From Platycnemis pennipes (lineage: Eukaryota > Arthropoda > Insecta > Odonata > Platycnemididae): DNA of 64,000 nt. The DNA is taken from positions 41,944,354 through 42,008,353 of the forward strand of contig OW121849.1 in assembly GCA_933228895.1 (NCBI GenBank), in the 5' to 3' direction. The notes beneath the pieces are model-generated. The model had not been told where the DNA came from and ran no database searches. It saw nothing but the letters and a program-made list of their open reading frames with translations. Numbering within the stretch: position 1 is the stretch's first letter; every line of letters starts with the position of its first letter. Shown piece by piece: positions 44,765 to 57,579 of the stretch. Position numbers and translations under genes: made by a program.

Positions 44765-45980
44765 TGAGTTGTAGAAACTCCAAGTATGGTACTTAAATTT
44801 CCAATTCTTTGCTTCTGAAGATGTATAGAAACAGGGAAAAACTATCATTTCTCCAGTGCCTATGGCAAGAATGATAAGCGATGGAAGAGCAAATACGAGG
44901 CAACCCAAAGAGATTTCTTCATTTTTATGACGCAAGACATGTCGACTATTATGACCTGCGACGATGTACAAGCGGGGAGAAATAATGAATGCGAATGAAG
45001 AATTACTTTTGCATCACTTCCATCAAAAACACGAAAGGTGGAAAAATTAAATTTGTAAAGGGAAAAGCATCTCACAGGTGTTATATGCTAAATATAACGC
45101 TCCGTCCGGTTAGATAGCTGACCTTGGCAGGAAATAATATCGATCACACTGATATTAGCAAAAATGCATTCAAAGGTTATCATACTGTCACAATTTGCCT
45201 GCAAAGAGAGAGAAAACTAATTGACGAAATCCGATGAATGAGTCTAAGGCATTTGAAATATTGTGACTTTACTGAGCACTGAAATTTTTGTTTTAAATTA
45301 GAACAGCTTGTAAGCCATTCGGATTATGTTTGAGGCAAGAAAATGCAAGAAAAATATTTAGCTATCAGAGTACATTATTCCATAGAATTTTTTTCGTTAC
45401 ATTTACCTGTCTCACAAAATTGCATTTTTCGGCTGTCGCATAAGAAGATTGACTGGAATTCCCAACAGAATCGCCATAATATACTACCTCAATCTCTCGA
45501 AATGAGAGGTGAAGTATAATAATTCAGAAATTATTGAAACTATCGGAAGTCTTTATTTTGAAAACTGTCTTTGGACTGAACGTTGCTATATCTTTCACGC
45601 TACTCCCAATACTCCTACGAAGAGTTACATTTCACAGGGGGTTGAATAATCCTAGCAGAGTCAGAGTGAATGCATAGAGATATAATTGCATTAATCGACA
45701 CCGATCATTAGACAGTATATTGCTTTTCGGAGATCCATTCTTACCCAATCCAATTGTTCCAACACGATCGTGACACTCTATGAGCAACAAAAGGCTCCAA
45801 AGTCCTGATGAACTTCCATTTAGTCCTGGAAGCTAGAGCCAAGGAGCCTGTTGCCTTCTTTACTCGATGTAAAGAAGGCAGTTGGAGCTCAGAATGAAAT
45901 CCGAGTCATTTTGAACACTCGACGGCGACAAAATTCTGACATCAAATCTCAAGATTAGTTACATTCAATGCTACGCATAC
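44765..45980. other. no gene recognised; hairpin at 45852-45880
   Basis: AT-rich. One perfect 12-bp hairpin TGCCTTCTTTAC / GTAAAGAAGGCA with loop TCGAT lies at 45852-45880, next to another short inverted pair (GGCTCC/GGAGCC). Confidence 0.45.
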
Positions 45981-45983
45981 ATA

Positions 45984-46032
45984 CATCTATGTAGTGCCCT
46001 GCGAGTCTCTGGGAGTGTGTGTGGCCAATGTT
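45984..46032 (-). repeat. short 3' end of the (GTAGAT)n LINE family
   Basis: ACATCTATGTAGTGCCCTGC, GAGTCTCTGGGAGTGTGTGT and GGCCA: the last 50 bases only. Confidence 0.55.
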
Positions 46033-46139
46033 ATATCAAAAAGAAAATCCCGGATGTTTTTAAATATCGTCAAACAGTGAGATTTTCATTGTTGACACAA
46101 CTTTGATGCCGTCGGAATATTTTACAATTTTTGACAATT

Positions 46140-47050
46140 ATTCAGTAATCACCTGCCCTCGCAGGGAAGCCCCCGTGGTCAAACCAACCGGTATCCCTGG
46201 AGGATATATGCGATGTTCCCTTCCCGCTGCTCTTCTCCTAATCTGTACTGGACCCACTTTGCCCACTTACTGGGGAATAGCATTTTAAACCATCCCTCGA
46301 CCGCACGTGACTCCTCGCAAAAAGACTCTTTCGTAAGCCATCCACCGCCACTCGCCCATTTGGTTTGGTCGCCAGCCTCTTTTCACGCCTGCGCCTTCAA
46401 GGACTCGACTCTCTCGACACTTCTGTTTGGTTTTCGCTAATGAAAGCCACGGAGGGAGAAAGACACGGATAGAGAGGAGGGATTTGCGGAGTTTCGCGGA
46501 GCTAGCGCCGCGGCGAACCCTCCTAGGCGGCCACTGCCGTAAAAGGAGATGTTTGGTGCCGGACCGGGCAACTACGAAGCTGCTTCTCGTAGGGGCGGGA
46601 TGTAGGGAAAAGGAGGTGGGGGGTGGCAGTTAAGGAGGAGGAGGAGGTTAGATCTAAAAGCAAGTGTGACCGCGATTCGGCTCGTCTTCGTTCCTTTTGG
46701 TCAGGCCTACTAGAAAGGGAGAAACGGGCCACTTGCCCCGTAAATGCAGTTGGGGAGGAAACCTGAGTCACTGGGCCGACTTGTATGTCTCCGCTAAAGT
46801 AGGTCTAGGTGGCCAGTATAGGCGAGATCGCTTTGGTGAAGTATTTCACTCGCTCCTGACGGATGGTAATTGCGCGTAACGGTTTACTCGGCGGTGGCTC
46901 ACTCCTCTGAAATGAACTCAGTGCTCGAATCGGAGCAGCAGATAACAGACACAACTTTGGACCATTACCACTTGCCTTATTGAGCGGGTCTCTCTTAGGA
47001 TTCGCCACCAGTACGTGGGATGTCCGTGAGGCAGATTTGACTACCAAATC
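46140..47050. promoter_or_regulatory. GC/CpG-richer island
   Basis: CpG-rich from about 46290 to 46920, including GCGCCGCGGCGAACC at about 46505 and a GGAGGAGGAGG run at 46633. Overlapping ORFs on both strands have no motif. A promoter or first exon is possible. Confidence 0.28.
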
Positions 47051-47054
47051 AAGA

Positions 47055-50000
47055 TCAAATAATCGAAAGTATTACGCTGCTTTAAAGGATACCACGACAG
47101 CAATCAAATTAGAGCGACACGAGTCGTACATAACATAGGATGAGAATCACTAGCGAGCGATCGAAACGTATTGTAAAGAACTTATGCAAAAGTGAAGTGC
47201 ACCTACGCACATATGTGACGCTACATTGGATTGGAAGCTACACCAGTGTGGATCACATGTGCTTCCGCCTGATGTAAATAATAACTCTGCCAAATATAAC
47301 GAGCCATTAAAGGTATGCCATTAGGAAAAGATGGGGAGAGTGCAGAATGGGACGATTTAATTTATTTTTCACTCCTCAAAATTATAAAGATCCAGAATTG
47401 CCACTAAATTACTCAAAAATGTTTCATTAATAAGGTAACCTATAATTACCTCTTTTTAATTTGATAAACACGATCATATAACAGCATAAATAAAATATAA
47501 AATACTATTTTACTGGCGCATTAAGTTCTTAGTGCATGTAAAGTTCTATACATCCAATTATATAAGTATTATTTCCAACTTTAAGGCTTTGTAGAAAAAC
47601 TACGCCTGCTGAGAATCAAATTGTCAACAAACTTGCCGTGTTGCAAAATAATGAGCAGGTGTAGATTTGCTGCCAAAAAAGTTGTGTTTATTACCTTCAT
47701 CTGCATTGTCGGATTCATTACTTGAGGTCTAAAACGCATTGACATACATATTCTCATATCTTTTGGATGTAAAAGGAAAAGTCAAGAATGTGTGAGCCCC
47801 CATAAATATTATGAGAATGTGCCTCAGTTTTTTGCTCAGTTTCCATTAAAAATTATGCCCATAAAAGTACATAGGCTCACTTAACCTTCTCTCGCAAAAC
47901 ATTAAAATCGCTACTTTTTACCGGCAATGGCTAGTCCTCACTGACCTCGTTTTAAATGTAGCAACCGCATTTCCAACAAAATAAAAAAGTCCCAGTCTAA
48001 TTCTGACATACATGAATTTCTTTCCAGTATAATAAATTAGTCCCGGCCCATTGAAGAAACAGGTTCATAGGAAAAGAATAATATTCTTTTTGCAAATGAA
48101 CATTTGTTGCTAAAGCTTTTTTCTTGATTATAAATGTGGTTGACACCACAGTACTGTAACTAATATAAATTACGCAGAAAGGCAGTAGAATTAGAATTTA
48201 ATTTGAAGGAGAGAATTTGACTATTTAGGTATATATGGCACCGTATTTACTAATTTGAACACATTATATAGGTTTCCTTGGGGTGGGATTTGGTTCCTGG
48301 AACTTTGCATTGCTTTCCAACGGCAAATGAATCCCGACCTGGTGACAACGGCCGGAGCACAAAATATTTGTAGAGAGAGAGAAAGAGGAAAAAGTATAGA
48401 TCTATCATGTTGCTTGACAATATCGTAGAAAAACAGCAGAGTTTTTCTTTACAGCAGCAGTAAAAATAAATCAGCGATTTTGGCCCCTTACAAATAAAAA
48501 AGGATTCTTAAAGAATTAATTAGATTTTAAATAATTAAATATGTCTCTAAATTTGAAACATAACAACGGCAAAAATTATTCCCTTTATACATTTACCAAA
48601 ATTCCCACTGCATCAATACTGCCCAGAAAAAGCGATTTTCTAGATGCAATCAAGATGCCCGATAGCCACTCAGAAATTCTTAGCCACTGGTGATTAAGTG
48701 ACAGAAATATAACGATTGTTTTAAATTCAGACTTTTTCTAAATGATGAGAATAGAAATTAAAACAATTTTGAGGAACAAAAGTGCGTAAATGTTAATCTA
48801 TCAGTAGTAATTAGCCTCATATTTTTGTATGAAATTACCTTTTATATAAATTCTCATCCAATTTCATGCTGAAATAATGCTTGAAAACCAACGAAAACAC
48901 ACGTCTGCCCACATCTTCCCCGATCTTTCAATTCTTCCCATTCATTAAAATAACAAACACAATTTACAGCCCGACTCGCATTTTAAAGTCTGGAGTTTTA
49001 GCGCAAGAATCGGCGCTCAAATGAAAGGGAGTCCCTTAATGAAGACCTAAAAATTCACAACACAAAAAGCCTCAATTTGTACAAATGAGATATTATCATA
49101 TTTTAAAGAAACTAGAAGAAAAGGACTAAGGACGATTGAGATAGAGGGAGAGCCTTAGACTGTCTATGGCACACTTTTTTGAAACTTTAATTTAAGTGAA
49201 GCAAATCACATCGCTGGAGATGGAGAGAGAATGGGATTGAATACTGACTCAAAAAACGAGTGGCTGGCTGTCCATGGATTTAATACAATCACTATTGTAT
49301 TCACGGTGAGTCTTCACTATCTGTTGAGAATCATATTAACAGAGGGCTTCATATAAAATGCGCTGAATTACATCAATTATACTGAATAATTGAATCACTG
49401 AATTGTTCTTTCATCAACATACAAATACGATATAAATGTATTCTATATGAAACAAAAATTAATAATCACATTATATAAATCTTAAGATAATTATTTCTTG
49501 AGGTCTCAAAAATCCAATATTTAAATTTAAGTAGAATATAATATCCACGTTTCGCGAGGGATTATTATTCTGGACATTTTAATTAAAAGGATTGGCCTAA
49601 GCATAGGGAATAATTTTTACGGTTGTGAGGTATTATTGCTACTATTCAAATCATTGTTTATGTTTGAAGATCATGCCTGAAGAAAGGTCAGTAATACGTA
49701 ATCGACAATGAAGCAACATTTTATTCATGCAGAGTAAATAGTGGAAATAAATGCAGGAAATAATAGCAACTTAAAAGAGCCTATGCTAGCACAACGAAGA
49801 AGACACCCCTGAAATTGTGAAACAAGCTAAGTTCACCATTGAATTGTACTGACGCAGTAGTATGATTAACCCCACAGATGGGGAAATCGCAAAATACCAC
49901 TGAAAGGATAATAAGCTATGAACTAAAGGAACACGCAAAGGAGTTACCAGGTATTACGAGTACTAGTGCATATTTACATTTAGGTACAAAAGAAAAAAGT

Positions 50001-50775
50001 TTCGTCGTTCATAGTTTTGTTGCCAACAGATTGGTAGGGGTTTGGAGACCCTGACCGTTTGGAATCCTCCCATATGCATTAACTAAGATTTAAAAAATAG
50101 CAGGAAATTGAAACATTTGACTGCGATGACTTCTTGTATCCGGTACCAGGAAAAACATCCAATGAGGCTGGGATATTCTCGACTGAAAGTCAAAGATTAT
50201 CGTTACGAAATTGCCATACTCGCTGTTCAGCCACGAAGCACTGTTTACATTTCACAACTCAGTTTTTACTGGCAATTGTCATGAAAGGGTATTCAAATGA
50301 GTCTAACAATTAAACGCTATCGAAAAATTTTACATGGAACGTAGGTGTGGATGGGTAATGCCAGAGGAGACTTAATCCAACCAGGATTAAATGTTACTAT
50401 TCGGTGCTAAAAAATAATTTCTCTCTCCACTAAGTTTTACTTATTCTCTGAGGGGGAAAAATGGGCGATGAAACTAAAATGCAATTGGATATGACAGAGA
50501 CTCAAGTGCACCCTAACTTTTACGGGACGATTGCCATTAGGATAGAAAATGTCACAGGGTAACAAGTGTCACAAGTACCAAAGTAAAGTAACTTTAAGTG
50601 ATGTTATTATAGCCATGACCTGGTGAGCGCTGTTGTAATATTTCTTCGGCCGGACGGTGGGGTAATAGTTTAGATGAAGAAATTATATCAAATTCTTCAA
50701 TAACCAACTATAAATGAAAACTTTCTTTGATCCTTCTATATGTTAAACTCTACGTCAACATTATTCCTCTCTTTT
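47055..50775. other. no gene recognised, AT-rich
   Basis: The longest empty stretch of the window: no ORF of 60 residues, no recognisable repeat, and a short (GA)n run at about 48373-48390. It looks like intergenic or intronic DNA. Confidence 0.55.
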
Positions 50776-50779
50776 ATAT

Positions 50780-51480
50780 CCTCAAATACTTGAGCTAAGC
50801 TTAACATCCATGATCTTCCTCCATTTTCTACAGACCTTCCAATTATTTTTTCCCTCCACTACTGTCTTCGAGAGACCGTCATGTTTAAATTGTGCCCAAT
50901 TATGCGGGCCTGTCTTCGTTTCAGAGTTTTCGTAGAATTTCTTTAGTTTATTACGCATATTTATTAAGTTATCAATCCACACTTAAGGTTTTATTCATCT
51001 ACGTGTAGCACGATATCTCAAATGCTTTCGTTCTCTAAAACTACATATTTCCACATTGGTGATATGAATAAGGTGACAATTGTTCAGCGTGCTCACTGTT
51101 CATCCGTGATATTCACTACTAAAACCTTCTCTCTAGCTTCGTCAATTGTTTTTCAGCGTGAACATAAAAAATTAAGGGGGAAAGCAAATCCTTGCCATAC
51201 TCCTTACTCGTCCCTTGTTTATTTATTACCGGGTTCAAATTTAATCATAGCCACCTTGTTTTCACAATAACTGTGGATCTTTCTTCTTCCGGTATGAAGC
51301 TACGATTTCCTTCAGGATCTAAACATTTCATTGACCAACACTTGAGTTTTATCCATATCTATAAATCCAATGAATGCCTGTTGATGTTTTCCCACTATTT
51401 TCCTTTTTAATGCCTACATGGCCGAAATAACTTTTTTCAAGAACTCTGCCCCCCCTTTCTTGAATCCAACCTGCATTTTT
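50780..51480 (-). pseudogene. decayed LINE reverse transcriptase (GATGAT family type)
   Basis: On the minus strand, broken frames follow the RT order: LQVGFKKG (RT2), FIGFIDMDK (motif A, catalytic D kept), ENKVAMIK, GVWQGFAFPLIFYVHAEKQL (motif B, diverged), then, after a large gap lacking the FADD block, DGLSKTVVEGKNNWK and KWRKIMDV from the C-terminal region. At least six stops are present. The pattern fits the arthropod LINE with KTIVEGK and RKGVRQGCSLSPLLFN motifs. The catalytic FADD part has been deleted. Confidence 0.7.
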
Positions 51481-51830
51481 TTTAGGTAAAACTTCATATA
51501 TTACGGAAATTAGTTATCATGACGGAAACCGTAGGTAGTGTAAGAACGATAAAAAAAACGTGGACTCGTAATCATGGAAAAGTCAAGTATTGTCCCATAA
51601 GTTTTGTTGTTAATTCCTTACCTACAACGAGATTTGTTGCAATAACTGCGTAGAATTATGATGAGCCAGTCTAGCGTTTGTGGGTAGTCATACCATCGCA
51701 TTAGCGACGGAACCAAATGTCTTGGAAATTAAAATAAGGCGATTCTATGCCAAAGTTTATTTTCACCACCTTACAGTGGGGGAACGTATTATGCAACTTC
51801 TGAGCGAGCTTATTCCTATTTTTATTGCAG

Positions 51831-52066
51831 GCAGTGAGCAGAACGCAAGGAGATATACATGTCGGCTGAGAGGACCGCGGACTGCCAGATGCTACATCTT
51901 CACCGGTATTAAGACGGCTTACTGCAAACATGATCAATGGGAGACACAAACACGGCCGGGGTATCTGAAGCAAATCCTTGAGGGGCCGCCGGTTGAGGAA
52001 GCAGTTGGTGAACAGCTGTCGCTGAATGGATTGCCGTGGAGGTATAAACATTCTCTGGGGGTAAAG
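51831..52066 (+). other. candidate coding exon
   Basis: A 134-residue ORF (51680-52084) covers a stretch bounded by a good 3' splice site (pyrimidine-rich CTATTTTTATTGCAG ending at 51830) and a plausible donor AAG/GTAAAA at 52066. The 236-bp core is less AT-rich than its flanks and encodes a mixed peptide with SEQNARRYTCRLRGPRTARC and PGYLKQILEGPPVEEAVGEQ. No domain recognised. Other donors (GAG/GTATAA at 52040) are possible. It could also be an exonised repeat. Confidence 0.3.
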
Positions 52067-52449
52067 GTAAAAGGGCTCATTTAAGACCCAATGTCGTGCA
52101 TTTTAGAGCGCCCCTAACTCAGGTGCTCTGGGGTTTTCACGATTGCACACTTCGGGTCCGGTACGTCACATAAGGTCCAACTGCATTGAAAACCAGGCTT
52201 CGTGCTAAGGGACCATGATATTACTCAGTTCGAACTATCAATCTAGCTTGAAGCCTAAAATTATTAAAATATAGCAGATCCATCCGATAAAAAAGTCAAG
52301 GAAATTCCCTTATTGGTATTATTATCACAAATATAATATTTTAGCATCAGTGATAATAAAAAGGGTGGATAGGTTTATATTTTATCACACTTACTCCTAA
52401 CTTCATCACTATGTAGTACGACCAAATCATGTTAATTCTCGAGACAGTA

Positions 52450-52530
52450 TTTGATATTCATGACCAATTCGAACCCACCACCTTTGCATACCCACGGCTG
52501 ATGCGCTAACTACCACGTTACAGAGAATTC
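52450..52530 (-). repeat. tRNA-derived SINE head
   Basis: The complement has AACGTGGTAGTTAGCGCATC as the A-box region and GGTGGGTTCGAATTGG as the B box, correctly ordered and spaced for a tRNA head. Confidence 0.5.
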
Positions 52531-52559
52531 GGGTCGCATGCAGCCGTCCTGACCATTTT

Positions 52560-53900
52560 ATGGCTTCAGAAATTTCCATTAGAATGAACATATTTCAACA
52601 TTAAAATTGATGAACCTCCCCTAATCCTGGAGACATATGACTTCATTCTAATAAGGGCTATCTTTTACACGCACGATTGACTCCCGTCCATCTCTCCTCA
52701 CTTCAAAATTCCTTGCATTGATCACTTTCAAGTCTCCCCTCCTGTACTTTATCCGTCGTTTTTCTCTGAAACCCACTCCTTTATCGTCATTATTGAAGGA
52801 AGCCCGTTACTTCCACAATATTGAACGGTACGATATTCACAGTGACAACAAGTATACCTATTCAGTTTGTTGTTATCTCCGTATGTAAACAGACATTCTA
52901 CTTCACTTCTAAACCTACCATATGACTTCACAAGTCACGCTGTCAATTTCAATTTATTCTTTCTTCTATGCAAGATGCATCTAATGTTTATTGTTTTCTC
53001 TGTTGATGCTATTGTCCACCAACAAGAGCTAAAAAACTGAAATCCATACGGCATAGTTTAAGTTAATAATTTACTGATATTCGTGTTAGTCATCCATAAG
53101 CTCGGTAAATACTCCTTGTAATATATATTTATTTTCTCTATAAATCGTGATAACAATCACGCGAGGAAACCAGTAGCCGAAGCAGAACCTAAAGTCTTCG
53201 TCACATGTTACTAAAAATTTAGGGACTAGAGGTAAAGGAAAAAAATGAGTGACAGACTGCACGTTCCTCTCAATATGAGAGGACTCGACGAGAATTTTAT
53301 GCAGGTAAGGTGGCTGCCACGAGATAATATAAACAAAACAACTGATTAAGAGTCTCATTTAATAAGTTTTTGTTTGTTTTACGGCTGCTTCAAATAAGAC
53401 GATTTCGATCATTTAACACGCGAAGTGTGGATTTCATGGTTCGTCCAAAAATCTATTCATCAAAAATCTAGCTCATATTCTTAATCACACCTATGCTGAC
53501 GTGCGTCAGTTTACCAGGGTGTCTGTCACAATATACGAGATAATACCTCTTAGGTCACAATTGCATGAAAACTATAGCTGGTATAGGTATTTCAACTTTC
53601 TGCCATTCACAAAATTCTATACTTGCCCGTGCAAGATAATTTCTATTTTCAAATGCCCTAATCCCCGCAGAACTCCTTATCTATAGGAGAACAAATCTGC
53701 AACACAAAAACAACAAATTACGAACAGCGAAGTAGCATATACCTTTTGCTTCTCTCCATATACGCCCAGGTTTTCTCACAGTTACCACTTTTACCCCTAA
53801 ACCATAAAGATAGTCGCAATCTTGCTGAGAAATATGGCAAATCCCTATACTTATGTAAATTTTCAATTTTGTAACAGATTGTAAGAATACGGATTATATA
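52560..53900. other. no gene recognised
   Basis: AT-rich. Short ORFs (90 residues minus at 53086-53358) have no motif. Confidence 0.45.
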
Positions 53901-53909
53901 TCTATATAT

Positions 53910-54165
53910 AATGTATATATCTGGGAGCGTGGTAGCCTAGTGGGTAGAGCGCTTGGCTACTGATCGAAGGGTACCGGGTTCAATTCCTTTGGACGTCCCC
54001 AATCGAAAAATCCTCGGAGTGCGAGGTGGCTCAGGGGAAGGAACTGACCACCCTACCCTGAATGTGTGAAATTCACACGCCTGTGGCTTAGTCCGGAGTG
54101 AGCTATACCCTCACCTATTCCAACCTAATTTCGCGTTGAATCACTGAGTGAGAATGTATATATCT
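53910..54165 (+). mobile_element. tRNA-derived SINE with 13-bp target duplication
   Basis: The element is 53923-54152 (230 bp), flanked by a perfect direct repeat AATGTATATATCT (53910-53922 and 54153-54165). The A box TAGCCTAGTGG lies at 53933-53943 and the perfect B box GGTTCAATTCC at 53977-53987, 33 bases apart as in a tRNA. The tRNA-like head starts GGGAGCGTGGTAGCC but its acceptor stem is only partly paired with CGTCCCC, so it is a SINE head rather than a tRNA gene. The body includes GTGCGAGGTGGCTC and GTGTGAAATTCACACGCC, and there is no long poly-A. The perfect duplication suggests recent insertion. Confidence 0.85.
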
Positions 54166-54169
54166 ATAT

Positions 54170-56120
54170 TATTATTATATATCTACCTTGGGTAAGCGGG
54201 GAAGAGGAAAGAGAAGAACGGGTAGCTTGGATGGAATGATGGGTGGCAGGAAGTATGAGGGGCTGAAGAGGGACATCGTGTAAAATTTAGGGGGTGGGAA
54301 GAATTAAATGCCCATTTAAACCTACCTTCACCGGTAGAATACTTATGATAATAATAATACAGACAAATGTATTCGGATTATATATTTGTAACTGTAAGAT
54401 TACGGCTTTGGGAATACTTAATTCTTCAATTTTGCATTGCAATTCTGTGTTTTTCCACAACTATATGCATTTTTTTGGCTACATGCCAACACACTTTTGA
54501 CAGATTCAGTTATTTTGAGCCGGTCGTTTTGCATTCCCTTCTTCCCAGTGGCTGTAAAGTCTTTTTTCTATTTTTGAGTTAAGCTGAAAATGTTGAAGGA
54601 TGCAGATTTATTAATCCTTCTGAAAGTAATTTAGCAGTACCTATTTTAAATTTTACTTTATCTAGAATATTGCTTCACCTCTACATACTATTAAATCAAG
54701 GGCAGTACTAAACATCCTCAGACATCAGAACTCAGCTCTATTGTAAAAGCTACTCATTACAGTTCCCTTTAGTATATGGAAAATTATGTTTCAATAGGTG
54801 TTACTAGCAGCATCCTCTAGATACTTAAGGGTCAAAATAAATCTACACGAGAAAAGTCTAGGACCTAAACGTGTTCTTCTGGTCTATTTACGTTTTTCCT
54901 TAGTGTTTAATTGAAGGAAAAATAGGCTCTATCACCCATTAACTCTTTTGAGTTTCCAGGTCCAAGCTAATCTACACTGATTTCTTTTACGATCAGGAGT
55001 GCCTTCAGGCAATTGGATCGAAATCTTTATCACCTGTGTCACTTTTCTTATTTTCATTTGAGGACGATGATGTAAAACAGAAAAGTAATAGGATATTCTC
55101 ATTATGTTCGCAAATTAGATTCTGGAACTGGCAATAGAAACAATCATCCGAATATTTTGCTAAATAAGGTGATATTTACCTATTTGTATCCCTAATCTGG
55201 CGTGATGTGTACTGCCACAAGTAATATAAAGAATGACTTTTCCCATTCAACCCTTTGGTGTCTAATCCTCTGTATATTCATTCTGTCAATCTATGAGTAT
55301 TCTTAAGATGTTCCTAAATCACATTTAATCTTTGCCGATCCATCATCAATAAGATTTCACTCAGCCATCTACAATAACTCAAATATTTGCACTAAGATCA
55401 CAGAAGATAAACAACGGTCAGCCATTCTGTTCCTCAAACTTTTAATCGACATATTTGTAGCGCAGCATTGTGAAGACTAGGAATTATTAATTCAACTGTG
55501 GAAAATTTACCGAGCGGAATAGGAAAACATGAGGAACATGGGAACTGAATTGGACCCAAAAGAAAACACTGCGTTTGGTATGAAACTCCTATATACGCAG
55601 AGAAAGAGAACCACAGGAGTGGTTCAGCTTGTCAAGAATCTACACACTAAATCAGCAGGACGAACAGAAGCGAATAATTAAGAGAGATCAATTGCGGAAC
55701 CGTGAGAGGAAAAATATGTTTTTCCCACGAACAATAAGTCTACAATGCTAATGTAGCCCACATCTAAAAATTGATACCTAATATGAATCAAATAGAAATG
55801 TAATTTTAAAACATTTCAAAATTACTGCGCTAAGCATTTTTCTGGTCTTTTTCTTAGTTTATTTGTGAGACTTATTTATGATTGCCAAGTTCACAAATAT
55901 AGAAGATACCTTAAATACCTATGAAAATGTGAAAATGCGTATTTGGGAAGCCACCAAATATTCTCACCTCTCTCTCCCTTCTCAATCTGAGAATTAGCCA
56001 TCATATTTTGATGTTTTTAGCACGATAGATACATATGGAAATGCAGGATGCCAACGGGCAAAAGCCGAGTTCCTCAGGGGATATGTTAATCTATGTTTAT
56101 ATAATAATTAGCGACAGTGT
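54170..56120. other. no gene recognised, AT-rich
   Basis: Overlapping short ORFs at 54.29-54.58 kb are in two frames over AT-rich DNA. No repeats identified. Confidence 0.5.
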
Positions 56121-56128
56121 TGATAATC

Positions 56129-56480
56129 GCTCATCATCATTATGAGTTAACAATCCTAAGATTGGTTTGACGCACCTCTCCACTCAATTCTCCCATCGGC
56201 TAGCCTTTTCATATTTACATAATTCTTCTCTCTCATATCCTTCACTATCCCATATCTCATACGAGATCTTTCTTTTCTTCCCATTCACTTTTTTCCTCTG
56301 CGATTGTATTCATTAGGCCATCGTGTCTCAAGATATGGCCGATTAAGTTATCCTCCTCTATTCAGTTTCATGCCGAATTTTTTTTCACCACTCCTCTTAT
56401 CGATGTATTTTACAGATTATAATCATTTCTTCTAATTACATAACAGTCTCTCGACTATTATGAGGTGCGTCTCAGCGTCT
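56129..56480 (-). repeat. 3' part of a GATGAT-tailed LINE
   Basis: On the plus strand: CTCATCATCATTATGAGTTA, then ACAATCCTAAGATTGGTTTG, ACGCACCTCTCC and CATATCTCATACGAG. This is the complement of the ends at 21.3 and 23.4 kb, extended by about 250 bp of 3' UTR and C-terminal coding sequence (around 56310-56400, GGCCATCGTGTCTCAAGATA). Confidence 0.75.
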
Positions 56481-56728
56481 CGCAACTTCTGCGAGCTCTG
56501 GGGAAATTAAGAGGAATGGAAAATACATTCGGTGGAAATTATGGAATAAGCTTTTTTAGCAGTGATATTCCGTAACCAGTTACACGCTTTGCACGCCAAA
56601 CTGAAGCCTTTTTTGTGAAGTGATAGAGAATCAACAATTTTTATTGACTACCATCATTTAAATTTGAATATATTTGTTTGGGTAAGTTTGTTAGCTAGCA
56701 CTACACTTATACTACACTGAACCTTCTG

Positions 56729-56783
56729 CACCCATATTGTGCATGTGCACATGCATTGGCATGTGTATGCACAAATATGGGTG
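56729..56783. repeat. 55-bp near-perfect hairpin
   Basis: CACCCATATTGTGCATGTGC and onward pairs with GCATGTGTATGCACAAATAT and GGGTG, interrupted by one bulge and a short indel, around an ATTG loop. It may be a MITE remnant or a pre-miRNA-like hairpin; the arms are long enough for either. Confidence 0.6.
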
Positions 56784-56789
56784 ACAATG

Positions 56790-57175
56790 AAGCAAGAATA
56801 GGGGTGTTTTGAACAGATTTAGGCCCACCTATTCCGTACAAAACATTGCGTTTAATACGGCCTCTTATGGAGCCTTCATATGCATTAAAACATTTATGAC
56901 AATGAAATCTTACTCAAATTTTATCGCAGCAGTGTCAGTTACTCTTCCTGAGGCTGTTTTAGAGAGGTAATAATGCAGTTGGGAGAGGTACAAATGCAGC
57001 AGCTTATTCCACTGGGATTTGATACTGTTACTAAAACTGGTTCAAATGTAATGTATTTAAACTACATTTATGGTGCTTGCTTTTGTGTTTGCGCACTCTA
57101 TTCAGTTTATTTGACGAATTTTAAAAATGCAGTCCGTTATTTATCATACTACACTTAGTTTTATCGCGTGTAAAA
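56790..57175. other. no gene recognised
   Basis: A 61-residue plus ORF at 56973-57158 has no motif. A-run at 57171-57180. Confidence 0.4.
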
Positions 57176-57579
57176 AAAAACTTCATCCGAACGAGTAACG
57201 CGAGTAGCAAGCTCGTATATCTGAGCCGCACAAGATGGCTGCTGACTTCTAAAATCTGCTGTGATGCCTCCACCAGTACATTATAACCCCATGGAGTTTA
57301 ACCATTACATAGCCTGTGCCCTCTATGTATTAAACTAAATTTCAAACTGACGCAACCCTTGCTTTACTTTCAATGACTCACCGGCAATAGTTAACAATCA
57401 CTGCCAAGTGACAAGTAACAACCACGGCCGAAGTGCTGAACTCTTTGGTTCTGGCGGTCTCATTTTAATCCAGTTTTACACAGCACTCCTGCTTCTTAGT
57501 CGCAAGTGCGGACTAATTACTCAATTGGACAAACATGTTTTCCCAACTCTGCGTGCAAAATTAATGTTTTAATTAGCCT

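Noticed and set aside
53923..53998. functional tRNA gene
   Set aside because: A and B boxes are good but the acceptor stem pairs only at its first four positions and the sequence continues into a SINE body with a target duplication.
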